Shown: positions 31,341-42,197, counted from the stretch's first letter. The stretch: 64,000 bases of DNA from Ctenosaura bakeri (GCA_948474755.1 CAOLHI010000483.1:1-64000); one strand, 5' to 3'. Notes: a model not told the origin generated them from the sequence alone. Numbers and translations: made by a program.

Positions 31341-32052
31341 ATATCACTGCTTCCCAACCTTTTTTCACTTCTACACCCCTTGGTAGACCATTTCTGTAAA
31401 TTGTACCCCCTCCTCTACCACCATGTCCTTTCTTTGAAGGAGAAAAAAGCCATTAGAAAGCTTCTATGAACTCTGAGGAGATGTCTCCACACCCACAGAA
31501 GAAAAGGCAGAGTGTTAGACCAGCCACCCTTCCTGGGCCCTCCATCCCATCATGCCCAGTTACTGGCTGAAGGCATGGGGAGGAGTGACTGGTGCTGCAC
31601 ATCCCTCCCTCAGAGGGATTCAGGGAGGAACTGGATGTCTCCACTGGGTATGCTCTCCTCATGGAGAAGGACATAAGGAAGAGGGAGAGAAGAATGTGCA
31701 CGTGCAAGGCTCGAGAAGCCACCTAGCGTGGATCACGGCAACTCAAATAGAAGGCTGTTCATGCATAAGTGTGTGAGAAAGACTCTTTCAAAGTTTGTGG
31801 ACCAGTGGAAGCCAAAGGTTTGGCTTATGTGTCATTCTTCTCTTTACCTTTACCTCCCCCGTCTCTTAAGGTTCTGGGACAGGAAAACCAATGCCATGGA
31901 CAATCAAGAACCACATCGAGTTGTAATATCCTCTGAGAATGGCTTTTACTTTATATTTTTCCCAACATTATTAAATTTTTTCATGTACCCCTAAATGTCC
32001 TCATTCTTACCCTGGGGATCTGTGTACCCTAGATTAGGACCCAATGGTTTAA
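31341..32052. mobile_element. Probable hAT-like element, diverged
   Basis: The left end CACTGCTTCCCAACCTTTTTT and right end TACCCTAGATTAGGACCCAATGG resemble hAT ends of the CAGTGGTTCCCAACC type. Inside are CACCCCTTGGTAGACC and TTTTTTCATGTACCCC. No transposase or clean duplication is visible. Confidence 0.45.
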
Positions 32053-32159
32053 GCCTGCATCTACTTCTGAGCAAAAAGATAACTGGAGGGACAGAACAAA
32101 CTAGAACAAAGGCATGCAGGAAAGCCCTATACTTCACATGGAGGAAGTGGGATGTGTGT

Positions 32160-32340
32160 GAAGCAGTGTGCTGTATTTCTTTTATTCTTTTCTTGGAAAT
32201 TATATTTTAAATATGTTTTAACTGGTTTTAAATCATGTTTTCAAAATCATATTGTTGTTTAATTTTTTAAAAACTGGTATAAACTAATGTTCTAGCTTAA
32301 TCTTTTTTTTTCCCAATCAATGTAAGTTCCCTATGACATT
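32160..32340 (+). repeat. AT-rich old LINE-like 3' region
   Basis: T/A-rich runs (TTTTAAATATGTTTTAACTG, AATTTTTTAAAAACTGG) resemble LINE 3' UTR debris, directly upstream of the CR1. Weak call. Confidence 0.3.
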
Positions 32341-32573
32341 CTTGCAAAGAAGCTAGTAAAATGCGGGCTGGGCAGGGCTGCTGTTAGGTGGATTGGTAAT
32401 TGGTTGACTGACCAAACCCAAAGGGTACTCATCAACGGCTGCTTTTCATCCTTCAGAGAAGTGACTAGTGGGTGCCACAGGGGTCTGTCCTGGGCCCAGT
32501 GCTATTCAACATCTTCATTAATGACTTGGATAAAGGAGCAGAGGGCATGCTGATCAAATTTGCAGATGACACC

Positions 32574-34491
32574 TTCCGGTCGCATGGCGGGCATGAGTGG
32601 CAGCTCGGAATGAATCTGCGCAATGCGCAGCTCTGAGCAGCCACCCGCTGGATTCCAGCTGCTTCTTTTGTTACCCTAGAAGCGGATAAACACCCTTCCG
32701 GTACAAGGGGTGCAGAAGAGGTCCGAAGGGGACCCCACAACTGGCGTCTGGCTCTACCCGGCTGGGGGAGTGGAAAGTGCCAGGGGGTTGAAGGACCATG
32801 ACGGAGCCAGCAGGATCGTCGCCAGAGCGGCACAAGCGCCACCGTCAACTTTTAACCAAGAAACAATTAAGAAACAAGTAAGAAAGCATGTAACCTGTTC
32901 TGGACTTTAATTTTGGAAATATCACAGCGGAATTTGGCTTGCAACGGTGCACAGGAGCGAAGGAATGGAAGAACCTAGAGGAAATGTGAGTGCGTCAAGG
33001 CTGAGAGTTTGTCTTAAAGGGGTGGCTAATTTTAAATAAATGGTTAAGAGGCTTTTCTGCTTTTCTCTCGAGAACTGAAGTTATCAATGGCAAAGATTTC
33101 TGATTTGTAACTTGGATTTACAATTGAAAATGCCAAATAATTAAATGGCTGGTATAGGATTAAGGAATGAGATAGGACTTTACAAGATTTAATAATTTCC
33201 ATTTGGACATTGAACTCTCCTTATTTCTACATTTTACTATTTTGGTTGATCTGAGATGATTGGTGTTTTGGCTTTTTGACTCTGGATTTCTGACCTTAGA
33301 AGAATACTCTGGGAGGCAACAGTTATTGAGCAGTGCTTTTCTTTTTTTAGCTTCTGCTGTGTGAGACTTGTTTCCTGATTTTTTTTTCTTGAGTCTGGAC
33401 TGTTGAGACTGGTGAGCCTGAGCTGGAAGGTCATTCAAGCAACATCCTGACTCCCATGGATGGAGCAGCTTGGGATTTAAGCGACTATGAGAATACAGAG
33501 AATCTTCAGAAATGAACTCCGGGCAGCAAAGTCCAAGATGGGAGGGGGGAATAGGAGGTGGAATCAGGCACAGGGCTCTGAATTTGAAAAGTGGTACTTC
33601 AGCAATGTCAATTAAGCTTACGTATTTGATTGATATATTGTCATTAATATAAACATTGTGATATTGTTAAAGGGTTGAGGGGGTATTGAGATTGGAGAGC
33701 CTGTGATGGAAGTCATTCAAGCAAAATATCCTCACTCCCAGGGACGGAGCAGCTTGGAATTTAAGTGGCTATGAGAATACAGAGAATCTTCAGAAATGAA
33801 TTTCCAGGCTGCAAAGTGCCAGATGGGAATGGGGAACAGGAGGTGGATTTAGGCACAGGGCTCTGAATTACATAAGTGGATTTGTACTTTGGCAATGTCA
33901 ATTAAGCTTACGTATTTGATTGATATATTGATATACTGTCATTAATATAAACATTGTGATATTGTTAAAGGGTTGAAGGGGGCTAAATAGGACATAAGTA
34001 TAGAAGTGGGAAACAAGACATTTTTAATATAATGGAATCCAGGGCAAGGAGATGAGTGACTGTTGCAGTAATAATAGCTCAGACTGCCAGATATACATTG
34101 ACAGATATATTCTAGAAATTGTAAGATTTTAGGTTATAAGTGATGGAGGTCTTAAAAAATACATGAGAGGACAGCAGAAGTTTAAGATAAGTAGAGAAAT
34201 GAGAACACACTGGAATTTGACGATTAGAGAAGAGCAGAATGGCCAATAATGAGTGACAGCTGGGAACTGATAAGTGAGAATGACTGTATTATGATTGTGT
34301 GGGAGAGGGAAATGCATGTTCAAACAGTTGAGATAAACATTGTATTGTGATACATAAATGTAACAAGTGGAGTGAATTTCAAGAAATGAAGATCAGATCA
34401 GAGTGGAAGATCAGAAACAATTCATGTAAAACTACAGGTTAAAGAATCTTTTTTTTATTTGTGAAATTTAATAAAATTATTATTAAAAAAA
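32574..34491 (+). mobile_element. L1-like non-autonomous retroposon, full insertion
   Basis: The 1918-bp insert is bounded by a perfect 14-bp duplication TTGCAGATGACACC (32560-32573 and 34492-34505). It starts with GC-rich CTTCCGGTCGCATGGCGG, like an L1 5' UTR, and ends AAAATTATTATTAAAAAA, like an L1 tail. This combination means target-primed reverse transcription. It has no long ORF. Two ~290-bp direct repeats lie inside (33401-33982). It is probably an internally deleted L1 derivative; L1 assignment is inference from ends only. Confidence 0.8.
33401..33982 (+). repeat. Tandem ~290-bp duplication inside the L1-like element
   Basis: Unit 1 (33401-33683) and unit 2 (33684-33982) share GGAGCAGCTTGG, CTATGAGAATACAGAGAATC, TCAATTAAGCTTACGTATTT and AACATTGTGATATTGTTAAA in order. 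They differ by substitutions, so the duplication is not recent. Confidence 0.9.
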
Positions 34492-35344
34492 TTGCAGATG
34501 ACACCAAATTGGGAGGGGTTGCTAATACCCCAGAGGACAGGAAAATTTCAAAATGACCTTGACAGATTGGAGAGCTGGGCCAAAGCTAACAAAATGAGTT
34601 TCAACAGAGAGAAATGTAAAGTCCTACACTTAGGCAGAAAAAATGGAATGCACAAATATAGGATGGGGGATGCGTCACTGGACAGCAGTTTGTTTGAAAG
34701 GGATCTAGGAGTCTTGGTAGATCACAAGCTGAACATGAGTCAGTAATGTGATGTGGCAGCCAAGAAAGCCAACACAATTCTTGGTTTCATCAATAGGAGT
34801 ATGGTGTCTAGATCAAGGGAGGTAATGGTACTACTCTATTCTGCATTGGTTAGGCCTCATTTGGAATACTGTGTGCAGTTCTGAGCACCTCAGTTCAAGA
34901 AGGATATTGACAAACTGGAACGTGTCCAGAGGAAGGCGACCAAAATGGTGAAGGGTCTGGAAGCCATGCCCTATGATGAACGGCTTAGGGACCTGGGTAT
35001 GTTTAGTCTGCAGAAGAGAAGATTAAGAGGGGACATGATAGCCATGTTTAAATATTTGAAAGGATGTCATGTTGAGGAGGGAGCAGGCTTGTTTTCTGCT
35101 GCTCCAGAGACTAGGACAAGGAGCAATGGATTCGAGCTGCAGGAAAGGAGATTCCACTTGAACCTCAGGAAGAACTTCCTGATGGTCAGAGCTGTCTGGC
35201 AGTGGAATATGCTGCGTTGAAGCATGGTAGAGTCTCCTTCTTTGGAGGTTTTTAAGCAGAGGCTGGATGGGTGTTCCTGCATAGTAGGGGGTTGGACTCA
35301 ATGGCCCCTGGGATCTCTTCCAACTCTATGATTCTATGATTCTA

Positions 35345-35391
35345 AGCCACCTTGAATCCTATCTTGGGAGAAAGGTGGGATATCAATTCAA

Positions 35392-35430
<39 letters not shown>

Positions 35431-35433
35431 ATA
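35345..35433 (+). repeat. LINE-type 3' terminus with (AAAT)n
   Basis: AGCCACCTTGAATCCTATCT, TGGGAGAAAGGTGGGATAT and then about 10 AAAT units (35390-35433). It follows directly on the CR1 end. The phrase is typical of a second LINE/SINE 3' end in reptiles. Confidence 0.7.
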
Positions 35434-36150
35434 TCCCACTACTCTAATAAAGAAAAAGTGAGAAGAATGTGAAAAGGATGCTTGACTGGAATAGTATAGT
35501 TCCAACAATATATTTTTGCGAGAATGAGGACTTAGTGGTACAAGCATGAATGTTTACAGATACACATTTGAAAGGGACAGCTCTTCTGTACTTTACCACC
35601 CATTTCATCAGGACTTGAGAAGAACTTCACAGTGGGTTAGGCTCCACAGGTCATAGTTGTCTATCTCCCATTCTGCTACTTGTAACTGAGTTTCAAATGT
35701 ACTGCTTGAGATCAGCTGGCCCAAGGCAATTTATGGCCCAGGGCAAAGAGAAGAAAGTGCTCCCTCCATCATGTCGCATCCTGAAGCTGACTGGGCTGCC
35801 ATTTGAATCTTACTTCAGTATGGGGGATAGAGTAACATCCTCCACTGTGCTTTGAACCAGCTGGCAAACTGATGGGAATCAAAACATGCCTCAATGAACA
35901 TAGCTGTTATCCTTTAATCAAACATGGGAGTGGAATGAGGGAGAAGAACTCAAAAGGAACAGCTAGAGAGCTGCCACTGCTGCCCCACCCATTGCCTGAG
36001 GCAGATGCCTCACTCCAGTGCCAAGATATATGCACAAACAAAGCAACCTACAATTTTCTGTCTAACTGGGAAAATGATTAAGATATATACATCTATAAAA
36101 TTGGATAATCAATAAATGTTCGAATAAGTTTGTAAATTTAATACACCCTA
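35434..36150. other. Mostly single-copy, no gene seen
   Basis: A family J-like scrap (CATTGCCTGAGGCAGATGCC) lies at about 35990-36012. No coding signal. Confidence 0.4.
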
Positions 36151-36153
36151 AAT

Positions 36154-36322
36154 GTGTCAGAACGAAAACTGGAAAGGGCTCCTATGCCTTGAATGGTTGG
36201 GTAGAAGAAAGAATTAGGTGTTGCTTATTATCTGGTTGTGTGACAAACAATATCTTGAAATCCCTTCTTTTACACAACCATTCAATATACAGGAGCCTTC
36301 TCCAGTTTTTATTCTGGCAACC
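36154..36322. mobile_element. Small TIR element (~169 bp)
   Basis: The left arm GTGTCAGAACGAAAACTGG...TTGAATGGTTG (36154-36200) is the inverse of the right arm CAACCATTCAATATACAGG...CCAGTTTTTATTCTGGCA (36274-36322). Its outer AGGGTTGCCA-type end recalls 47411-47729. No coding capacity. Confidence 0.75.
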
Positions 36323-36439
36323 CTAATACACACATACCCAGACCTGCACGTGCTACCTGCCCCAAAACTGTGGTTAGAATAATGTACCTTTTTGTAGTCT
36401 TGCTAAACTTGACATAACCAAAGGCAGAGACAGAAATCA

Positions 36440-36548
36440 TATGGTCCTCTAGATGGTTCTGTACTCCACTTCCCAGCAGTTCTCACAACTGGCAATACTA
36501 GCTAGGGCTGCCAAGAGTCCAACAACATCTAGAGGGTCACATGATTTC
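36440..36548. repeat. Short palindromic MITE (family D3)
   Basis: The ends ATATGGTCCTCTAGATGG and CATCTAGAGGGTCACAT are inverses, with CACTTCCCAGCAGTTC and AGGGCTGCC inside. Confidence 0.65.
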
Positions 36549-36950
36549 TACCTGTGGTTTATCTCTTACTCCAGCCATCTCAATCTGTCAGTGCTAGGCT
36601 TGCCGGTCTGTTTCTGTCAGACATCAGGGATGTTCTTATGTTCCTAAGAGGAGGTCTGCTGAGGCACTGAGAATCTGAAGACCTACACCCTTCCAGAATG
36701 CAAACAGAGACAGCATTCACAATCAGAAGCCCCATCCTTCCCAGTGACTTCAGCAAGGCTGCATTTCTTTGTTCAGCATGGGTTAAAAATAGCTCCCTGG
36801 CCAGTGGTGGTTTGCTGGGTTTTTGAATAATTCGTATTCATGAGGCTGACTCTGATTCAAGCTGTTGCTGGCAATGCAATTACAAGAAGCTGTTAATGTA
36901 AGAATGGGAGCAGCATAGTTGCATGGGGAAGTAGTCATAGTAGTCATGCT
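36549..36950. other. Single-copy sequence, no gene seen
   Basis: No repeat similarity or coding signal recognised. Confidence 0.4.
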
Positions 36951-36952
36951 GC

Positions 36953-37002
36953 AGCTTTGAGACTGAGAGAAAGATGTTGGTAGCATAAACTTGTGTACGC
37001 TT
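36953..37002 (+). repeat. Family K fragment, plus orientation
   Basis: CTTTGAGACTGAGAGAAAGA, TGTTGGTAGCATAAACTTGTG is the inverse of 37712-37775 across the CR1. Confidence 0.6.
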
Positions 37003-37697
37003 AGAATCATAGATTCATAAATCTGGAAGAGATCACAAAGGTTATCGAGTCCACCCCCTGCCATGCAGGAATACACCATCAAAGCATTCCCAACAGATGC
37101 ACATCCAGCCTCTGTTTAAAAACCTTCAAAGAAGGAGACTCCACCACACTTTGTGGCAGCATATTCCACTGTCAAGATGATCTTACTGTCAGGAAGTTTT
37201 TCCTGATATTTACATCAACTCTTTCTTCCTGAGGTTTGAAGGCATTGCTCTGTGTCCTAGTCTCTGGAGCAGCAGAAAAGATTCTTGCTCCATCCTCCAT
37301 ATGACATCCCTTTAAATATTTAAACATAGCTATCATGCTACCTCTTAATGTTCTCTTCTCCAGGCTAAACATACCCTGCTCCCTAAGCCACTTCTCATAG
37401 GTTTCCAGGCCTTCTACCATTCTGGTCACCCTCCTCTGAACACATTCCAGCTTGTCAATATCCTTCCTGAAATGTGGTACCCAGAACGGGACACAGTATT
37501 GCAAGTGAGATCTGACCAAAGAGAATAGAGCGGTACTATCACTTCCCTTGACCTAGACACTATACTCCTATTGATGCAGCCCAGAATCACAATGACTTTT
37601 TTAGCTGCTGCATCACACTGCTGACTCATGTTCAGCTTGTGGTCTAATAAGATGCCTAGATCCATTACATATGTACAAGACTTAAGCAAGATGGGTG
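37003..37697 (-). mobile_element. CR1 LINE, 3' part, minus strand
   Basis: The plus-strand start TTAGAATCATAGATTCATAA is the inverted CR1 terminus. The minus-strand product has the blocks GILLDHKLNMSQQCDAAAKK, RSREVIVPLYS, DIDKLECVQRRVTRMVEGLE and GMFSLEKRTLRGSMIAMFKY across two frames. 5'-truncated at LDHK and frameshifted. Confidence 0.93.
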
Positions 37698-37699
37698 AT

Positions 37700-37835
37700 T
37701 AAGTAGACTTAAGTCTATGAAAGCTTATGCTACCAACTTCTTTCTCACAGTTAGTCTCAAAGGTGTTACAAGATCTCTTTGCATACTGATCCAGACTGAC
37801 ATAGCTATGTCTTTGGATAGTAGTCATGATGAGAA
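37700..37835 (-). repeat. Family K fragment, minus orientation
   Basis: ATGAAAGCTTATGCTACCAAC, AGTTAGTCTCAAAGGTGTTA and TGATCCAGACTGACATAGC match 45010-45140 in inverse and the widespread vertebrate TAGTCTCTAAGGTGC-type repeat. Confidence 0.6.
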
Positions 37836-38014
37836 AATGAGACACAACAGCTAGCATCTGCCCTGACACTTTTTTTTGGATGTTGTTTGGAAACCACCCT
37901 GATCCATCTGGATTGGGGGATAAGGAGTGAAGAGGTGCTGCAGAGGATAAAAATCCAGAGAGATCAAGCCCCAATGATAAAATTTGATATAGGAAGCCTA
38001 ATGCAGGTGACCAG

Positions 38015-38603
38015 TGTTAGGAAAATTCCAGCATTCTCTCTCCCCCGCCCCATCTTGTTCTTAGTGCAAGTGGGCATAGCTAGCATAGGTCTACCTTTCT
38101 CTTTTGCATGCCAAAGCTCCACCATTTGCCTTTCTGTCATTTAAATGCATGATCATAAATACCTTTGGTGTTCAGGTGATCAGATCATGTGACCCAGGAC
38201 GGTTGCTTGGGTCATCGGTCTTATAAAAGAAAGAGACCCCTCTCAGCTCTCTCTCCTCTCTTCCATTTTTGCTTCCTCTTCCTCCTTTCCGACCATGCTT
38301 TGCATCTCCATCAGAAGATGGTGAGTTAAGACTGAAGCTACTACTATTCATTAGCTAGTTAGGTTGTAGGCTCTCCAATACATATGTAAATGTAGAAGCC
38401 ATTAGTAAACTTTTCTAAGTTTGTAATCTGAAGCTGCCTGCATTTGTTTTATTTCTTCAGTCAGTTTGAGATCAGAAAAGCCATACACAAATTTAGACAT
38501 GCTTCTTCTGCTACTCTGCTAAAGGAAGCTGAATCCTGACAGTTTTAGCTTCCATAGAATTTCCCAATAGAGCTAACACCCTGGGAAACTCTTATTTCCA
38601 ACA
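38015..38603 (+). mobile_element. Solo LTR (family LTR-5) with perfect 5-bp duplication
   Basis: The 589-bp element starts TGTTAGGAAAATTCC and ends TTATTTCCAACA. ACCAG lies at 38010-38014 and 38604-38608. It has a clear TATA box at 38221-38229. It is the best-preserved of three copies, the others being 16463-17057 and 57147-57542, both inverted. No internal genes remain. A 5-bp duplication fits Ty3/Gypsy or class III ERV. Confidence 0.93.
38221..38229 (+). promoter_or_regulatory. TATA box of the 38-kb solo LTR
   Basis: TTATAAAAGAAAGAGACC is a canonical TATA element. The aligned site is mutated in the 16.5-kb copy and lost with a deletion in the 57-kb copy. Confidence 0.7.
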
Positions 38604-38829
38604 ACCAGCTCTGTATGGTAAACTGTCAGGTGCATGACAGCGCTCTTGGTTTTATGAAACACCAGGCAGGCAATAATACAAGAACAAAGAGGTTAATTAA
38701 GTGGCCAGTGGAAAGTCTGCCACTTTCTTGAGTTGGGAATGTTTACTCTTCTTCCTTCTTCTTCCTATCTCCTCCCTTCAAGGAAATTAGTCTAGACAGC
38801 TCAGAGAGATAGAAGATGACAAAAAAAGG
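38604..38829. other. Single-copy sequence, no gene seen
   Basis: CTT-rich patch (38749-38765). Nothing else recognised. Confidence 0.4.
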
Positions 38830-40032
38830 AACAAGAGATCTTTTCCACAAACCTGAGAAATCAAATGGAAATTTAAGTCAACAGTGGGGATGCTAGGGGA
38901 ACACATTACATGACCAAGTACAAATAAAAAGCCAATGGAAAAAATATACTGAAGAACTATATGAAAGAGATGACAGATTCATTCAAGGAAGAACCTTTTG
39001 AAGATGAACCTGCAGTTTTATTAAGTGATGTGGAAGGACATTTGGGACACTTGGGAGAAATAAATCACGGGAAAAGGATGGCATACCAATAGAACTACTT
39101 CAAACTACATAGACAGAATCTACTCTAGTTCTAACTATAATCAGTCAACAAGTATAGAGAACAAAGCAATCATTCACAGATTGGAAACATTCAATATACA
39201 TTCCAATCCTCTAGAAAGGGGACACCAGGGATTGCAGTCACCACAGAACCAATGCATTAATTTTCCATGTCAACAAAGTGATGCTCAAAATTCTACAACA
39301 AAGATTTTTGCCATATATGAAGTAATAAATGGCAACTATCTAAGCTGGGATCAGAAAAAGATGAGGCACTAGAGATTGTATTGCAAACATATGTTGGATA
39401 ATGGAGCACACCAAAAATTTTCAAAAGAAAATTAGCTCAAGTTGAAGATTTTCCATACCTTGGCTCAGGTGTTGATCAGAACAGAGACTATAGTCAAGAA
39501 ATCAGAAGAATATTAGGACTTGGAAGTACAGCTATGAAGGAACTAGACAATGTCCTGAAGTGTAAAGGTATATCATTAAATACTAAAGTTAAGATTGTCT
39601 ATGCCATCATATTTCCAGTTTCTATGTATGGTTTTGAAAGCTAGACCATGAAGAAAGCTGAAATGAAAAAAATCAACTTATTTGAAATGTGGTGCTGGAG
39701 AAGAGTTCTACAATACCCCGGACTGCTAAAAAGACAAACGAATGGGTACTAAAGCAAATAAAGCCTGAACTCTCCCTAGAAGCCAAGAGGATTAAACTGA
39801 GACTGTCATACTTTGGACTTGTCATGAGAAGACACGACTCACTAGAAAAAACAGTAATGCTTGTTAAGACAGAAGGAAGTAACGAAAGAGGATTCTTTTA
39901 ATGCGTAGACTTAATCAGGAAGCCATGGCCATGAGTCTGAGCAGGGCTGTTGATAATAGTGTAACTTAAAGGCCTCTTATTCGTAAGTTGCCATAAACTG
40001 AGGTTCACTTGGCCACAGTTAACAACAACAAA
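38830..40032 (+). mobile_element. BovB (RTE) LINE, 1.2-kb 3' part
   Basis: Broken reverse transcriptase blocks can be followed (FHKPEKSNGN-like lead, KDGIPIELLQT, FPYLGSGVDQNRDYSQEIRR, ALKELDNVLKCKGISLN-type, WVLKQIKPELSLEAKRIKLR, MRRHDSLEKTVML). It ends in GCCACAGTTAACAACAACAA. Several stops and indels kill the frame. It is the longest BovB here and the reference for reading the other three. Confidence 0.92.
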
Positions 40033-40130
40033 GCTCAGAGCAGCACAGTGATATGGGGGCATGGTAGAAACCATGTGCACACATAGACCTGTCCATTCCC
40101 TTCAGTGCCTGTGGCAGAAGCAGCCATCTC

Positions 40131-40715
40131 ATACCCTCCAACATTTTACGGATTAAACCCGCGACATGTGTGGCTAAGCAATACCAGAGTGTGGTCCAGA
40201 TGGCAACGGTTGTTAATGAGGAAGAACACACGAGCTAGGAGAGGCTGTGGCAGTTTGTGTTTGGCTGGTGGCGGAGCTTATAGTGTGTGCGGGGCGCGAG
40301 AGGGGCGGGACTGTGGTGGGAGGGGCGTGGCCACTGTGCGTGGTGGTGTGGCTGTGGTACGTGGGGGCATGGCCAGGGCACACGAGGGCATGGCTACAGG
40401 CCAGGATGCCCCAAAACCATTGCTGCCCTGGGCGAATTGCCCTCTGTGCCCCCATATTCCTATGCAACTGTGTTTGCCTGAATTGACAGGAAAGGGAAGA
40501 ATTCTGTTCCTTCCTCTCCTCTTCCCCCTGCTAAATTGAGTGCAAACTACATTGTACTTTGAGCTCAGTTTGCAGTAATTGAAGCAATCTAAGGACAAAG
40601 GGAGAAAGCAGGAGGAGAAAAGAGAAACTGGGACATTTTATAAGCAGCTGAAAAAATGGGACAATAGAGGATTAACTGGGACCACACCTCCCAAACTGGG
40701 ACAATTGGGAGGTAT
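40131..40715. mobile_element. Palindromic TIR element (family M), copy 2, with GC-rich insert
   Basis: The ends ATACCCTCCAA and TTGGGAGGTAT are exact inverses, with a possible TA duplication just outside. Inner blocks GGTTGTTAATGAGGAAGAAC and GCTAGGAGAGGCTG match 13651-14206. A GC/GT-rich segment at about 40265-40425 (GGGGCGTGGCCACTG) is extra relative to copy 1 and related to the extra piece at 30435-30600. Confidence 0.7.
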
Positions 40716-41013
40716 ATCAGCTTGCTCTGTCCACCAAACACCAATCCCAGCATCACAGTTCTCACACATTGAGATATGTGCTTGTGTACTCTTGACTAAT
40801 TTGCTGCCACACATTTCTTTACCATAAACAGTCCTCTTGTTTTCCCTTTCAGGTCTTCCTGACCTTTGTAGCTGTTGCGTATTTTATAAAATTTCCTTTT
40901 AAAATCCAAAGACAATCTATAGCCTGGAACACTAGCTCCAGCCTCCGAGGTGGCTGCTTTGCTTTGCTTCACCTTGGCATGCAGTAGCTTCCAGTCTAAG
41001 CTTGAAAACATCT
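40716..41013. other. Single-copy sequence
   Basis: No repeat similarity or coding signal recognised. Confidence 0.4.
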
Positions 41014-41104
41014 ATTTTGTGGGCCTATAATTCCCAGAATCCAAATGGCCATGCTAGTGAGCTGAGTTTCTGGGAACTGTAGTCTAAAAAGCAACTCTTC
41101 CAAG
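41014..41104. repeat. Short palindromic MITE (family D)
   Basis: GGGCCTATAATTCCCAGAATCC and TTTCTGGGAACTGTAGTC are inverse blocks, closed by AAAAAGCAACTCTTCCAAGC. Confidence 0.65.
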
Positions 41105-41710
41105 CTCTGTTTCATATAGCACACAGGAAAAGTCTCTTCCTATTGCATACGCTTGGATTTTCTCTTGAGGTAAGACAGTAGCCTCACCAGTTAAGACCTT
41201 TAGCACTTAACATTAACATGCAGAGAGTTTATTGTCTCTAATCCTTGTAATAATCTATTCTCACCGTGTGCTTGATTTATTTGGGATTTTTCTTGGGGGG
41301 ATGTACCCCTCCACTTGTTTATTTTAATCTGGAGTTAACAACCCTTGTGCTATTTAACAGCTGGGGGCAGAGCAATTAAGCAAAACTCATTGGTTGTTAA
41401 CCACAATAATGAGTCTACCTAATTCTCAGACCCTGCAGACATGGTAAAACCTCACTTTACAACTACAGGAACACACCATGCATTTTAGAAAAATCACTGC
41501 AGTGGAGATATTTTTTTTCCCCTGATGCTGAGCAGAAATGCTTTTAAGCCTGCAATTCTAAAATGTACTTACCAGAGAGTAAGCCAATTTAAATGGTTGG
41601 GAATAGGCTTCCCAGATATCGAGACCTGGACCCTCTTCTCCAGTGCTCAGGGTAAAGCATTGAAAGGTATATTTTTTCTCATTAGATATGGGCTGGAACT
41701 TTGTTTATTA
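41105..41710. other. Single-copy sequence; candidate conserved element at about 41155-41430
   Basis: It is repeat-free with several AT-rich transcription-factor-like cores (GAGCAATTAAGC, GTTAACCACAATAATGAG, CTACCTAATTC). No exon is visible. Conservation cannot be tested from this sequence alone. Confidence 0.35.
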
Positions 41711-41795
41711 GTCATAGAATCATAGAATCACAGAATCATAGAAATGTAGAGTTGGAAGAGACCACACGGGCCATCCAGTCCAACCCCCACTAAAG
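41711..41795 (-). mobile_element. CR1 terminal fragment, minus strand
   Basis: GTCATAGAATCATAGAATCA begins the inverted ATTCTATG tail, followed by GAGTTGGAAGAGACCACACG and GGCCATCCAGTCCAACCCC. Only the last ~80 bp of CR1 remain. Confidence 0.9.
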
Positions 41796-41998
41796 AGCTG
41801 AAATGTTGAGTCAGTAGGTAAATGCCATTGATTCAACAGCTCTGCTCTGGTTGAGACTAATAATAGGGTTAGGTCTTTTATTTGAAACATTTGGGCTCAA
41901 AGTATCATGTTGCTTAAAGACATCACCATGGGCTGCCCCTTCTAACATCAGAAGGGTTCACTTCCCTGTGACATCACAAAGGCTCAAGTCTAGGAAAC

Positions 41999-42196
41999 CA
42001 TTCACACTACACAGTTATAGCACTATTATTCCACTTTAATTGCCACGGTTCTTTTCCTATGGAATCCTGGGATTAGCAGTTCAAGGAAGAGCATTTTGAT
42101 TTCTCAGGAAGAGTGCTCTAGTGCCCCACCAAACTGCAAGCCCCAGGATTCCATAGGATGGAACCATGGCCGTGAAAGTGGAATAATAGTGCTATC
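41999..42196. mobile_element. Palindromic MITE (family A), right end cut by a SINE
   Basis: ACCATTCACACTACACAG, CCATAGGATGGAACCATGG and GTGGAATAATAGTGCTATCA. The right arm stops where the SINE tail begins. Confidence 0.85.
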
Positions 42197-42197
42197 A

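Larger units (their letters stand above)
32345..35344 (+). mobile_element. CR1 LINE, 3' part, split by an L1-like retroposon
   Basis: The pieces are 32345-32573 and 34506-35344. The first encodes the reverse transcriptase segment around [13 protein letters not shown] and KFADDT in diverged form. The second encodes the ESWAKANKM, ERDLGVLVDHKLNMSQ, KMVKGLEAMP and RRLRGDMIAMFKYLKGC blocks with stops between them. The end is TGATTCTATGATTCTA, the diagnostic CR1 terminus. It is 5'-truncated and dead. Confidence 0.93.

Noticed and set aside
34492..35220. An intact CR1 reverse transcriptase gene
   Set aside because: The LINE blocks are recognisable but interrupted by stops and frame changes, and the 5' end is missing. 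It is a dead fragment, as are the CR1 and BovB pieces elsewhere.
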